From Pseudobdellovibrionaceae bacterium (lineage in GTDB: Bacteria; Bdellovibrionota; Bdellovibrionia; Bdellovibrionales; Bdellovibrionaceae), in NCBI GenBank assembly GCA_022843825.1, contig JALHMX010000016.1, positions 1-64,000 on the forward strand: a stretch of DNA of 64,000 nt, read 5' to 3'. The notes under the pieces were generated by a model. It was not told where the DNA came from, made no database searches, and saw only the letters and a list, made by a program, of their open reading frames with translations. The translations under genes were made by a program, and so were the position numbers. Positions 9,253 through 17,749 of this stretch are shown in pieces; the first letter of the stretch is position 1; the number at the start of each line of letters is the position of its first letter.

Positions 9253-10631
9253 TGAAGTTATTCAACGCGATTGAGTTTAAAGTAGGCGCATTAGTAATAA
9301 TTATTGGTGGTATCATAGCCTACATGTCTATGCAGGTCAGCGATGACCCCAGCTACTTAGGACGATCTAAAAAGGCCTGGTTCTTACTTCCTAATGCCAG
9401 CGGTCTAATTAAGGGTTCGGCTATTCGCTCAGCGGGTATACCTATTGGCGTTATTAAGGACATCCGCCTGCAAGATGGAAAAGCACGTATTGAGGTTACT
9501 GTTAAATCAGAACTACGACTGACGCGCTCGGCTTATGTAGAAATGAAGGCCAGCGGTATTTTGGGGGATAAGTACATCGAAATTGCACCAGGTGACCCGA
9601 ATGATCCTGAATTAGAGTCAGACGGACAAATTATAAATGTAAAAACTGGTGGCGGCCTTGATGATATGATGGGGCAAATTTCTGAAATAACGATGTCATT
9701 AAAAGACGTCGCTAAAAATCTAAATGAAGCCATAACAAATGATGGAACTCAGTCACATGTTTTAGGTCGTATAGTAAGAAACATAGAGAAGCTTACGCAA
9801 AACTTTGCAGAAATTTCTGATAATAACAAAGATCAAATTTCTGAAGTGGTGTCACAGCTCAACAGTATTACTAAAACTGTGAATGATTTAGTTAACGACG
9901 AATCCGATCAGGGCTTCAAGAAAACGTGGAAAACAACATTGGCGCGTTTGGACACGTCGATGAAAAATATTGAAGATATTACAAGTAAAATCAATCGAGG
10001 CGAAGGAACTATCGGCAAGCTGATCTCTGACGAAAAAACAGCGGATGAAGTGGCGGCAGCTATTGAGGGGCTGGGCGGAATGCTAGACACTGCAAATCGC
10101 GTATCAACCGCGGTCGATTTTCATGGCTACTATATGGATAAAGTCAATTACACGAAGTCTGCAATTGGTATTCAGATTCAGCCGGGCTTAGATCGTTATT
10201 ATTATTTGGGTATTGTTACTGATCCAGCAGGTGTTGTAGAAAAAACAAATACTTATACAACGGGAACCGGTGGAACAACCGAATATGATCAAACGATCAC
10301 TTACAAAAGTAAAACGAAACTTACTGCCTACTTTGCAAAGAATTTTTACGACTTTACTGTTCGCGGCGGTCTTATTGAAAACACGGGGGGTGTCGGATTT
10401 GATTATCGTATGCTACCTAACCGTCGCTTGAAGGCTTCGGTGGATGCTTTTGATTTCGATAACCTTCAGTTGCGCGGCAACGTAAGTTATCAATTTAAGT
10501 ATGGTGTATATATTATGGCTGGATATAATGACATTTTAGATAAAAACAATACTCAATCGGTTTTCGGTGGTGCGGGTTTATTTTTAACTAACGACGATCT
10601 GAAACTTTTACTGACGAAATCTCCATTCTAA
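9252..10631 (+). CDS. mlaD: MlaD/MCE-domain substrate-binding protein with C-terminal barrel-like extension
   Basis: N-terminal TM + MCE domain (FLLPNASGLIKGSAIRSAGIPIGVIKDI…ASGILGDKYIEIAPG); follows mlaEF. Confidence 0.9.
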   Translation: MKLFNAIEFKVGALVIIIGGIIAYMSMQVSDDPSYLGRSKKAWFLLPNASGLIKGSAIRSAGIPIGVIKDIRLQDGKARIEVTVKSELRLTRSAYVEMKASGILGDKYIEIAPGDPNDPELESDGQIINVKTGGGLDDMMGQISEITMSLKDVAKNLNEAITNDGTQSHVLGRIVRNIEKLTQNFAEISDNNKDQISEVVSQLNSITKTVNDLVNDESDQGFKKTWKTTLARLDTSMKNIEDITSKINRGEGTIGKLISDEKTADEVAAAIEGLGGMLDTANRVSTAVDFHGYYMDKVNYTKSAIGIQIQPGLDRYYYLGIVTDPAGVVEKTNTYTTGTGGTTEYDQTITYKSKTKLTAYFAKNFYDFTVRGGLIENTGGVGFDYRMLPNRRLKASVDAFDFDNLQLRGNVSYQFKYGVYIMAGYNDILDKNNTQSVFGGAGLFLTNDDLKLLLTKSPF

Positions 10632-10632
10632 C

Positions 10633-12282
10633 ATGAGTGCAAAAAATAAGTGGCTTATTAAATCCGATTCCAAGATTTTAGGTCCTTATTCGTATGAGCA
10701 AGTCGAAGACCTTATACTTAAAAAACAAATTTCGCTCATCGATGAAATCCGAGATATGGAAATGCGTTGGTCGTATGTTCGCGAGGTGCCTGAGTTTAAA
10801 AATTTTGTCGAAAGCGTTAGGACAAGCGGGGATCAAAAATCAGACATTACCCAAACTATTCAAACCGCATTGCAAAAGACAACGACCAAGGGAGGGGCTA
10901 CCTCAACAGATGCGAATATGAACTTCAGCGAAGTAGACATCGCTCCATCAGTCCCCGTGCAAGTTGAGCAAGCACCTCGTCAGCAAAATAGAGTTGCTTA
11001 CGTTAAACCCGAGGATACACCACTAGAGGTTCGTCGTAATACAGCTCTAAAAATCTCTATTATTTTTGCAGTGTTTTTAGGTTTAGTTGGAACGATCTGG
11101 TACTATGTTAATAACTCAGAGCAAAGTCGGAGTGAGAAAAATCTTTTTCAACTTATTCGTATGTACAATTTGTATGGCCAAGATGAGCGAAGCCTGGAGG
11201 CCTTTAAAAAGCTTCCCCAGTCGACACATGAAAAAATGCTGGTAGACATAATTCCATTATGGCCGAAGCTTGAAGCGGTTGGTGCCATTCATCCAGAGCA
11301 AATTTTGGACTTGGTAACGACCGACAAGTTAGAGGGAAACGAAAGAAACTCTCAGTATCAGCTTTTTAAAGTGTACAAAGCATATAACTTAGGTGACACG
11401 CAAAATGCACAAGATGCTTTAGTGAAGGCCATTGACCTAGATCCGTCATCACAAGATGTGAAAGAAAATAATGCTTTATTTTCTTTTTATCAAAAAAAGT
11501 ATGCAATATCCTCTAAAATTTTTAAAGAGCTCTATGATCAGTATGGTCATGGGCGCTATCTTTATGGCCATGTCCTAAGTCAAATCAAAAATAATAATGT
11601 CGATAGTGCACAGACACTGAAGGCTATCGATGGACATATTCAAAAACGTGTCGATTTCTCTAAAGAACTAATGCTGTTGCATCTTTATTTGTCGAAAAAG
11701 AATCAGACTTCAGAATTATATTATGAACAGTTTGTCCAATTTCCTCATGCCTTTTCAAAGTATTTTAAAATTAATAATTTAATTATATCAGATTTATATC
11801 ATTGGGATAATCTTAAAAATATCATGGACGAATATACCAAGGGACTTAGTACGGACAAAAAAATTATGATGAACATTAATTTTTTACTTGAAAAAGGGCA
11901 ATATGAGGTGGCTTTTGAAACCTATAAAAAACACCAGACTTTGTTTGATTCAAAAGATCAAATCAACTTAGAAATAGCGTTAAATTATTTTAATAAATAC
12001 TATAATTACGCATTAGAGTCTACTGTAGACATATCGACTTTACATTTGTCTTCGAAATTATATTTGTTGCTTATGCATATATCGGACCGCCCTACGGCAA
12101 TAGATACTCAGTATGCACAAAGCTTACAGCAAGAGAAGGCCTTATTTGCAAACTGGGCACAACTGATGTTATTAAAGTTACCTCGAGATAAATCTCAAAT
12201 ACGATCAATAGTGAATAAAGATGCAGTTCATGGTCATGATTTTTTGCCCTACTTGGAAGTGAAGGCATTGCTTAATGAGTAA
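10633..12282 (+). CDS. GYF_2-domain (DUF4339-like) membrane protein with TPR-like periplasmic region
   Basis: N-term KWLIKSDSKILGPYSYEQVEDLILKKQISLIDEIRDMEMRWSYVREVPEF; TM near residue 145; helical repeats. Confidence 0.75.
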   Translation: MSAKNKWLIKSDSKILGPYSYEQVEDLILKKQISLIDEIRDMEMRWSYVREVPEFKNFVESVRTSGDQKSDITQTIQTALQKTTTKGGATSTDANMNFSEVDIAPSVPVQVEQAPRQQNRVAYVKPEDTPLEVRRNTALKISIIFAVFLGLVGTIWYYVNNSEQSRSEKNLFQLIRMYNLYGQDERSLEAFKKLPQSTHEKMLVDIIPLWPKLEAVGAIHPEQILDLVTTDKLEGNERNSQYQLFKVYKAYNLGDTQNAQDALVKAIDLDPSSQDVKENNALFSFYQKKYAISSKIFKELYDQYGHGRYLYGHVLSQIKNNNVDSAQTLKAIDGHIQKRVDFSKELMLLHLYLSKKNQTSELYYEQFVQFPHAFSKYFKINNLIISDLYHWDNLKNIMDEYTKGLSTDKKIMMNINFLLEKGQYEVAFETYKKHQTLFDSKDQINLEIALNYFNKYYNYALESTVDISTLHLSSKLYLLLMHISDRPTAIDTQYAQSLQQEKALFANWAQLMLLKLPRDKSQIRSIVNKDAVHGHDFLPYLEVKALLNE

Positions 12283-12943
12283 AGTATTAAAAATTATTTT
12301 TTGTGCAGTTTTTTTGTCACAGCTATTTGGCTGTGATTCTATTTATAAGAAGCCTCTTTTGGTTGACGAAATAGCTATAACCGCGAAAGCCAACGACTTT
12401 AAAATTCCTAAAAGCATTTTTGATGAAATAGAAATGGAGATTCAAAAGGAGCCCTCACAGCTCCAATCTGTGTATTTGTTTTCACCTCTAAAAGTTATAT
12501 TATATACCCAAAGCGGGATCTTGAAGTCAGCAACGCAAGGTGCGCTACAGTTAAACTTTCCAGTGGGAGGCGGCGTACTCGACTTTAAGGATTATATTCA
12601 GGGCCAAGGCTCATTTTCGATAAGTTTTCCACCTGAGCAGTTTAAAGAATTGCCTAGCTTACTAGGGTTGTACTTTTTAAGTGATAGTCCTCAGCGAAAA
12701 ATAGATAATGAAGAGTTTGGGTTAGGATGTGGAAAAATGGCTCATCTGAAAAGCCGCTTTAGCTCATTGCAAGAAGTTAATTATTTAAAACTAAATACGA
12801 CTCAGTTAAGACACTTATATGTAGTGTCTGGAACTTTTATTTTCGCTTTTCGTGATCGTAATAAGGTGTATTTAAGTCACTTACATGTTAAAGATAGCCG
12901 TTACCCTGATTTTTATTGTTCTTCATTATATAAACAACAGTAA
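12275..12943 (+). CDS. Hypothetical lipoprotein
   Basis: MSKVLKIIFCAVFLSQLFGCDS lipobox; overlaps previous ORF by 8 nt. Confidence 0.75.
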   Translation: MSKVLKIIFCAVFLSQLFGCDSIYKKPLLVDEIAITAKANDFKIPKSIFDEIEMEIQKEPSQLQSVYLFSPLKVILYTQSGILKSATQGALQLNFPVGGGVLDFKDYIQGQGSFSISFPPEQFKELPSLLGLYFLSDSPQRKIDNEEFGLGCGKMAHLKSRFSSLQEVNYLKLNTTQLRHLYVVSGTFIFAFRDRNKVYLSHLHVKDSRYPDFYCSSLYKQQ

Positions 12944-12959
12944 GGGTAAGTAAGGATTT

Positions 12960-13952
12960 ATGAGTTCAGAAGGTAATGCACCAATACCCCTAAGAGAATT
13001 ATCAGATAAAGATCTGATTTCAGAGCGTATTTTTATAGTTAAAGACAAGCATCTCGGAGTGGGTAAAAACGGTAAAATATTTTTAACGGCTCTATTGGCG
13101 GACAAGTCAGGACAAATTGATTCGCGTCTGTGGGATAACGTAGAAGCTGTCAATTCTGTTTTTGAGGTCGGTGATTTAGTTAAAGTTAAGGGCATCGTTC
13201 AAGTCTATAATCAGAAAAAACAGTTTATTATTCATAAATTAGAAAGTGCTGCTGGACTGAATTTAAATAAAGAAGACTATATCTTGGAAACAGAAAAAAT
13301 TGATGCGTCAGTTTTATATGTTAAGTTAATTTTTATAGTAAACTCGATACAAAGTTTGCCGATTAAACAATTGTGTTTAGATTGTTTGCAAGATGAAGAA
13401 ATTAAATCTAAACTTATGCAAGCCCCAGCGGCTAAAACAGTGCATCATGCGACCCGTGGTGGCTTGCTAAAGCATATCGTTTCAATTTGTCATATTATGG
13501 AGTTCGTTTCGAACCATTATAGTTTTCTGAACCGAGATTTGCTTTTATTTGGGGCTCTGTTTCATGATATTGGTAAAATTTGGGAATTAGAAATTACGAC
13601 GCAAGATCAGATATTTTACACTGAAAAAGGTCAGCTGTTAGGCCACATGAACCTGGCCTGTGAACTGGTAGATAAGAAGTCACAAAAAATCTTGGGATTT
13701 CCCGAAGATTTAAAAACGATTTTAAAACATATTATATTATCACATCATGGAAAAATTGAATATGGGTCTCCTAAGCTACCGATGTTTCCCGAGGCTTTAA
13801 TGGTCGCCATGGTGGACGATTTTGATTCAAAAATAGATCAGGTTTTTAATTTTGTTCAACAGGAAAGACAAAGCGGCGAAAAGTGGTCAAGATTTAACGA
13901 GTACTTTGAAAGATATTTTTATTTGGATGATCTAAAAGGAAAGTGGTTGTAA
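12960..13952 (+). CDS. OB-fold + HD-domain 3'-5' exoribonuclease YhaM-like
   Basis: OB region (IFLTALLADKSGQIDSRLWDN…VVQVYNQKKQFII) followed by HD (HHATRGGLLKHIVSI…ALFHDIGKIWE…HHGKIEYGSP). Confidence 0.87.
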   Translation: MSSEGNAPIPLRELSDKDLISERIFIVKDKHLGVGKNGKIFLTALLADKSGQIDSRLWDNVEAVNSVFEVGDLVKVKGIVQVYNQKKQFIIHKLESAAGLNLNKEDYILETEKIDASVLYVKLIFIVNSIQSLPIKQLCLDCLQDEEIKSKLMQAPAAKTVHHATRGGLLKHIVSICHIMEFVSNHYSFLNRDLLLFGALFHDIGKIWELEITTQDQIFYTEKGQLLGHMNLACELVDKKSQKILGFPEDLKTILKHIILSHHGKIEYGSPKLPMFPEALMVAMVDDFDSKIDQVFNFVQQERQSGEKWSRFNEYFERYFYLDDLKGKWL

Positions 13953-14458
13953 TGCTTGAATTTTTGCGTGCATATAAAAACTATGATCCAGCAGCCAAGT
14001 CTTTGCTGGAGATCTTTTTTCTGTATCCAGGACCCCGGGCTTTGCTCATTCATCGTGTAGCTCATTTTTTCTATAGGATAAGACTTTATTTTATAGCTCG
14101 TTTGGTTGCGGATGTTTCACGTACAATTACGGGAATTGAAATTCATCCCGGAGCTCAAATTGGTCGGCGTTTAGTTATTGATCATGGCGTTGGCTGTGTT
14201 ATAGGGGAAACGGCGATTATTGGTCATGATTGTGTGATTTTTCATGGAGTCACTTTAGGTGGAACTAAGTTTGATCCAGTAAAACGTCATCCTACTGTTG
14301 GAAATAACGTGATGATCGGCACGGGGGCAAAAGTTTTAGGCCCAATTCATATTGGAGATCGGTGTAAAATCGGAGCCAATGCAGTTGTTATGAAAGATTT
14401 GCCTCCGGACACAATTATCGTAGCTCCTCGATCCGAGATACTCCAACGAACTACCTAA
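13952..14458 (+). CDS. cysE: Serine O-acetyltransferase
   Basis: Left-handed beta-helix hexapeptides: GIEIHPGAQIGRRLVIDHGVGCVIGETAIIG…HGVTLGGT; start overlaps the previous stop (tAATG). Confidence 0.92.
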   Translation: MLEFLRAYKNYDPAAKSLLEIFFLYPGPRALLIHRVAHFFYRIRLYFIARLVADVSRTITGIEIHPGAQIGRRLVIDHGVGCVIGETAIIGHDCVIFHGVTLGGTKFDPVKRHPTVGNNVMIGTGAKVLGPIHIGDRCKIGANAVVMKDLPPDTIIVAPRSEILQRTT

Positions 14459-15167
14459 CACACGCAGTGATTTTTTTAGTAATAGCAGATATTTCTGATA
14501 TTTTGGTGTATCGTCCATCAATCTTTAATACTGCCCAATAGACTCCGCTAGAAAGAGAGATCGCTCTTTTGTTTTTAAGTTGTCGAGCCATAATTTTGAT
14601 GCCACATCTTAAGTTAAGTTTGGGATCAAAAATAGTTTTTCTTGGATCATTAACACCAAGAAGTCTATCCCTGTTCCAATCAAATCCGCAGTTAAATCCA
14701 TAGCTGCGTTCATCTTGATAAGACAGTTGCAATAACCCTTCACTGGCCACTTGTTGTCCTGTGACGGGATCTATGCCCATCGTTGTTTCAATCATGCGAG
14801 TCGCCGGATTCCAAGAGCTTTCAAACTTTGCCATACCGGCAAAAAGTTGTCCCCAAAAATTAAGACGTTGATTGTCATTTAGCGTGCGGTACTTAGGACA
14901 AAACTTTTCTATATCATCAGCGACATTTTGTCCTAGCATTTGTGGTTCTTCATTTCGAATAACATCATAAATGTGGTTAGACCATGCAGATGATCCACTT
15001 CTGGTTGCTTCCCACTCTAAGGCTTGAAATTTGAAAACAGGATCGGGAGGAATATCATCGTCGCCTGAAGAGGTATAATTTGTTGATGAGCCTATTTCGG
15101 ATTGAAATGAGTTTGGCGAGCAGGACAAAAGGGCAGCTAAAATGGCCAATAATAAAAGTACCTTCAT
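14451..15167 (-). CDS. Lytic-transglycosylase-like (SLT fold) lipoprotein
   Basis: Lipobox LAALLSCSPN; LFAGMAKFESSWNPATRMIE…EGLLQLSYQDERSYG resembles the SLT ES/GLLQLS motifs. Confidence 0.72.
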   Translation of the reverse strand: MKVLLLLAILAALLSCSPNSFQSEIGSSTNYTSSGDDDIPPDPVFKFQALEWEATRSGSSAWSNHIYDVIRNEEPQMLGQNVADDIEKFCPKYRTLNDNQRLNFWGQLFAGMAKFESSWNPATRMIETTMGIDPVTGQQVASEGLLQLSYQDERSYGFNCGFDWNRDRLLGVNDPRKTIFDPKLNLRCGIKIMARQLKNKRAISLSSGVYWAVLKIDGRYTKISEISAITKKITACVR

Positions 15168-15246
15168 AGCCAGTCTGTCGGCTATTCGTTGAAGATACTT
15201 TATTGTTGCACAAACTGTTTATGAGATCGACAAAAAGTCTAAATTA

Positions 15247-15861
15247 TTATCTGTAAGCCAGAAGTATGCTGCCGCTTCGGATAAGAGGGCGTACGGCGGT
15301 CCAGTCATTAGGGCTAAGCGCTGGACACCCCCAGCTGCGTCCAAGACGTCCAGTGGATTGAACGACATTCGGCGATACATAATTCGCAGCATGCATAACT
15401 ATACTTCGCATGCGCGCATTGGAATTTGTGGCTTCTAGCCCATCCATTCGTAGTGAAGGGCCATGTTTCCCGCGATATTCCTCTTGGACTTTAAATAAGC
15501 CTAAAGAACTTTTCTTCGACTCAGGTTTGTTGGAAAAATCTGTCGCATAAAGCTCACCACTCAGTTTCCCATGTGCGACCAGGTATTTACTGATTTTACC
15601 ATTAGAAAGATCAACGACATAAAACCTTTTTTTAGATGATGGTTGACTGAAATCTATAAATGAAACGACTTTTTTATTTTCTATTTGGTTGTAGTACTTG
15701 CTATAGTATCGAATGACTTTATCGTACGCTTCAGGCCTTATACCAGAAGTGATAGCCGCTTTTCTCATATTCAACCCAACGGCTAAAGCCCCTATCGAAG
15801 ATTGGGCTATCCCATGGCGTGTTACTGTTATTAACATAAAAAAAACACATAATGCTTTCAT
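15247..15861 (-). CDS. Murein L,D-transpeptidase catalytic domain family protein (YkuD_2-like)
   Basis: VMHAANYV…GRLGRSWGCPALSPNDW catalytic His/Cys motif; signal peptide MKALCVFFMLITVTRHGIAQ; start moved to the ATG preceded by GGGGAG. Confidence 0.85.
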   Translation of the reverse strand: MKALCVFFMLITVTRHGIAQSSIGALAVGLNMRKAAITSGIRPEAYDKVIRYYSKYYNQIENKKVVSFIDFSQPSSKKRFYVVDLSNGKISKYLVAHGKLSGELYATDFSNKPESKKSSLGLFKVQEEYRGKHGPSLRMDGLEATNSNARMRSIVMHAANYVSPNVVQSTGRLGRSWGCPALSPNDWTAVRPLIRSGSILLAYR

Positions 15862-15878
15862 ATATATCTCCCCTTTAT

Positions 15879-15906
15879 CTGAGTCCAACTTTCCAGTTGG
15901 GCTCAG
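15879..15906 (-). promoter_or_regulatory. 5'-UTR hairpin upstream of the L,D-transpeptidase-like gene
   Basis: CTGAGtCCAACT-TTCC-AGTTGGgCTCAG; in the mRNA sense this is a GGAA-looped stem with one mismatch, just upstream of GGGGAG. Confidence 0.5.
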
Positions 15907-16029
15907 CCCCTACATAGATGTTAAGCGATCATTGTGCCAAAGTACTTAAAGCAACTTTAAGGCGTGCTGATGTGCAGGCATGATTATATGAAGTATTAAA
16001 TAGAACTTAATTTCAGTATTTTAAAAACA

Positions 16030-16935
16030 TTACAATTTTTTGCCAAAATACGTCGAAAGGAATGCGCTTAAAAGTATCAAACCAGCTCCTGCGGCCTGAC
16101 TTAGGCTGATGGTTTCACTTAATAATAAAGTAGCAAAGAAAAATGAAAAAGGCGCCTCAAGTAAGCAAAGCATCCCCGCAGTTGTTATGGACACAGTTCT
16201 TTGTCCACTGACTTGAAGATAAAAAGCTAAAACACTGACCAATAAAGTTAATGCTAATAAACCAAGTAAAGCCTTTTGTGTTACTTCTGCGGGCCATAGG
16301 CTTGTTTGTTTATAATTCATTTCGTAAAATAAAAAAGGAATAATCGTTAGAAATGACCACAAGTTTTGAAAATTATTAAAGCGAAAGGCACTAACGCTAT
16401 TTTTAGCGTGAACACCAATAAGCATAATTTGTATGGCGGCTGTGGCCGCACAAAATACTGTAAGCATATCGCCATAGTTAAGGTCTTTAATGCTAAATCC
16501 AGAAGAGCCAAGCAAATCAAGTAGAAAGAGCATTCCTACGGCGGCTAACAAAGCAAGAAAAAGATCTCTTACTTGCAGGCTGTGCTTTAAGAGTATGTAA
16601 GCAAAAAATGGAATCATGACCACATAGGTAGTAGTGATAAATGCAGATTTCGTCGCTGTCGTATAATTAAGTCCGTGTATCTGAAAAAGCAAAGACAACC
16701 CTAAAGCAATCCCCACATACTTGGCACTCTTTATGTCTGAATGCGAAGCATAAAATATCTTTCGATTAAATATAAAGAGTAAAGCTTCCCCGATAAGATA
16801 GGCAAACAGTAGACGCCAAATCAACAGTTGAGCCGTGCTAAAACTTTCGAGCGACCATCTTACTAAAGTGAAAGATAGACCCCATATAATGGCCGCTAGG
16901 ATAATCTTAGATACGGCCAATGAGTATATTGACAT
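16030..16935 (-). CDS. DMT-family (EamA) transporter
   Basis: Ten hydrophobic segments; AAIIWGLSFTLVRWSLESFSTAQLLIWRLLFAYLIG; LLEAPFSFFFATLLLSETIS. Confidence 0.88.
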   Translation of the reverse strand: MSIYSLAVSKIILAAIIWGLSFTLVRWSLESFSTAQLLIWRLLFAYLIGEALLFIFNRKIFYASHSDIKSAKYVGIALGLSLLFQIHGLNYTTATKSAFITTTYVVMIPFFAYILLKHSLQVRDLFLALLAAVGMLFLLDLLGSSGFSIKDLNYGDMLTVFCAATAAIQIMLIGVHAKNSVSAFRFNNFQNLWSFLTIIPFLFYEMNYKQTSLWPAEVTQKALLGLLALTLLVSVLAFYLQVSGQRTVSITTAGMLCLLEAPFSFFFATLLLSETISLSQAAGAGLILLSAFLSTYFGKKL

Positions 16936-17652
16936 TTAGTCGAAGGCCTCCGACCAAATTTTAGTTTTTTCTAAGCCATCCACTTCAATCAATTGGTGTT
17001 TAACGGCTTGGATCATTCCGCCATTTCCACATAGATAAAAAGTGGTTGGAGTATTTATATAATCAAAAGAGGAAAGATGATTTTGAACATAGCCTTTTAG
17101 TCCAGTCCACTCTGATGAAGGTCGACTTAATACATAAGAATATTCAAAGTGGGGAAGCTGTTCTTTAATTTTTTTTAGTTCTGACTCAAAATAAATATCG
17201 GCTTCGGACCGTACTCCAAAAAATAATTTATATTTTAAATTGGGGTACTGGTCCATTTTGGAAAGTAGAAAACACATATGTTGCGACAAACCACTTCCTG
17301 TGTTCAAAAAAACCACCTGCTCGGTGGGTGGCTCTTGGAAAAAGACCTTACCAAACGGGCCCGTGAATTTAAGAATCTCGTCACCTTTTAGCTTCCACAC
17401 AAATTCTGAGGCTTTTCCAGTTTCTACATATTTAAACAGTAATGATATTTTCTTAACGTCGTGTTCAGAGGAAGCGATTGAATAGGCTCGTAATGCTGGT
17501 TTACTATTTTCTACCGGAACATGAAGCATAACAAACTGACCAGCTTTAAATTTGAATTCTGGCTGATTGATGAGCTCTAAAAAAAGTTCACGGATTTGAG
17601 CCGTATGATCAACAATCGAGGTCACTTTATATTCATAGATCGTTCTAGACAT
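16936..17652 (-). CDS. FAD-dependent oxidoreductase (ferredoxin-NADP reductase family)
   Basis: RAYSIASS FAD motif; GPFGKVFF; NTGSGLSQHMCFL; YLCGNGGMIQAV. Confidence 0.87.
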   Translation of the reverse strand: MSRTIYEYKVTSIVDHTAQIRELFLELINQPEFKFKAGQFVMLHVPVENSKPALRAYSIASSEHDVKKISLLFKYVETGKASEFVWKLKGDEILKFTGPFGKVFFQEPPTEQVVFLNTGSGLSQHMCFLLSKMDQYPNLKYKLFFGVRSEADIYFESELKKIKEQLPHFEYSYVLSRPSSEWTGLKGYVQNHLSSFDYINTPTTFYLCGNGGMIQAVKHQLIEVDGLEKTKIWSEAFD

Positions 17653-17749
17653 ACGGGGATATTCAGTTTTTGGTCTAAAAATGTCAATTGAAACGTAGGT
17701 TTGTAAACTCTACCTGTACAAAATACTAACACTTTCCAGACGGGTACAG

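Noticed and set aside
12926-13195. 89-aa minus-strand ORF
   Set aside because: Antisense to the OB-fold part of the YhaM-like gene; no SD or signal features
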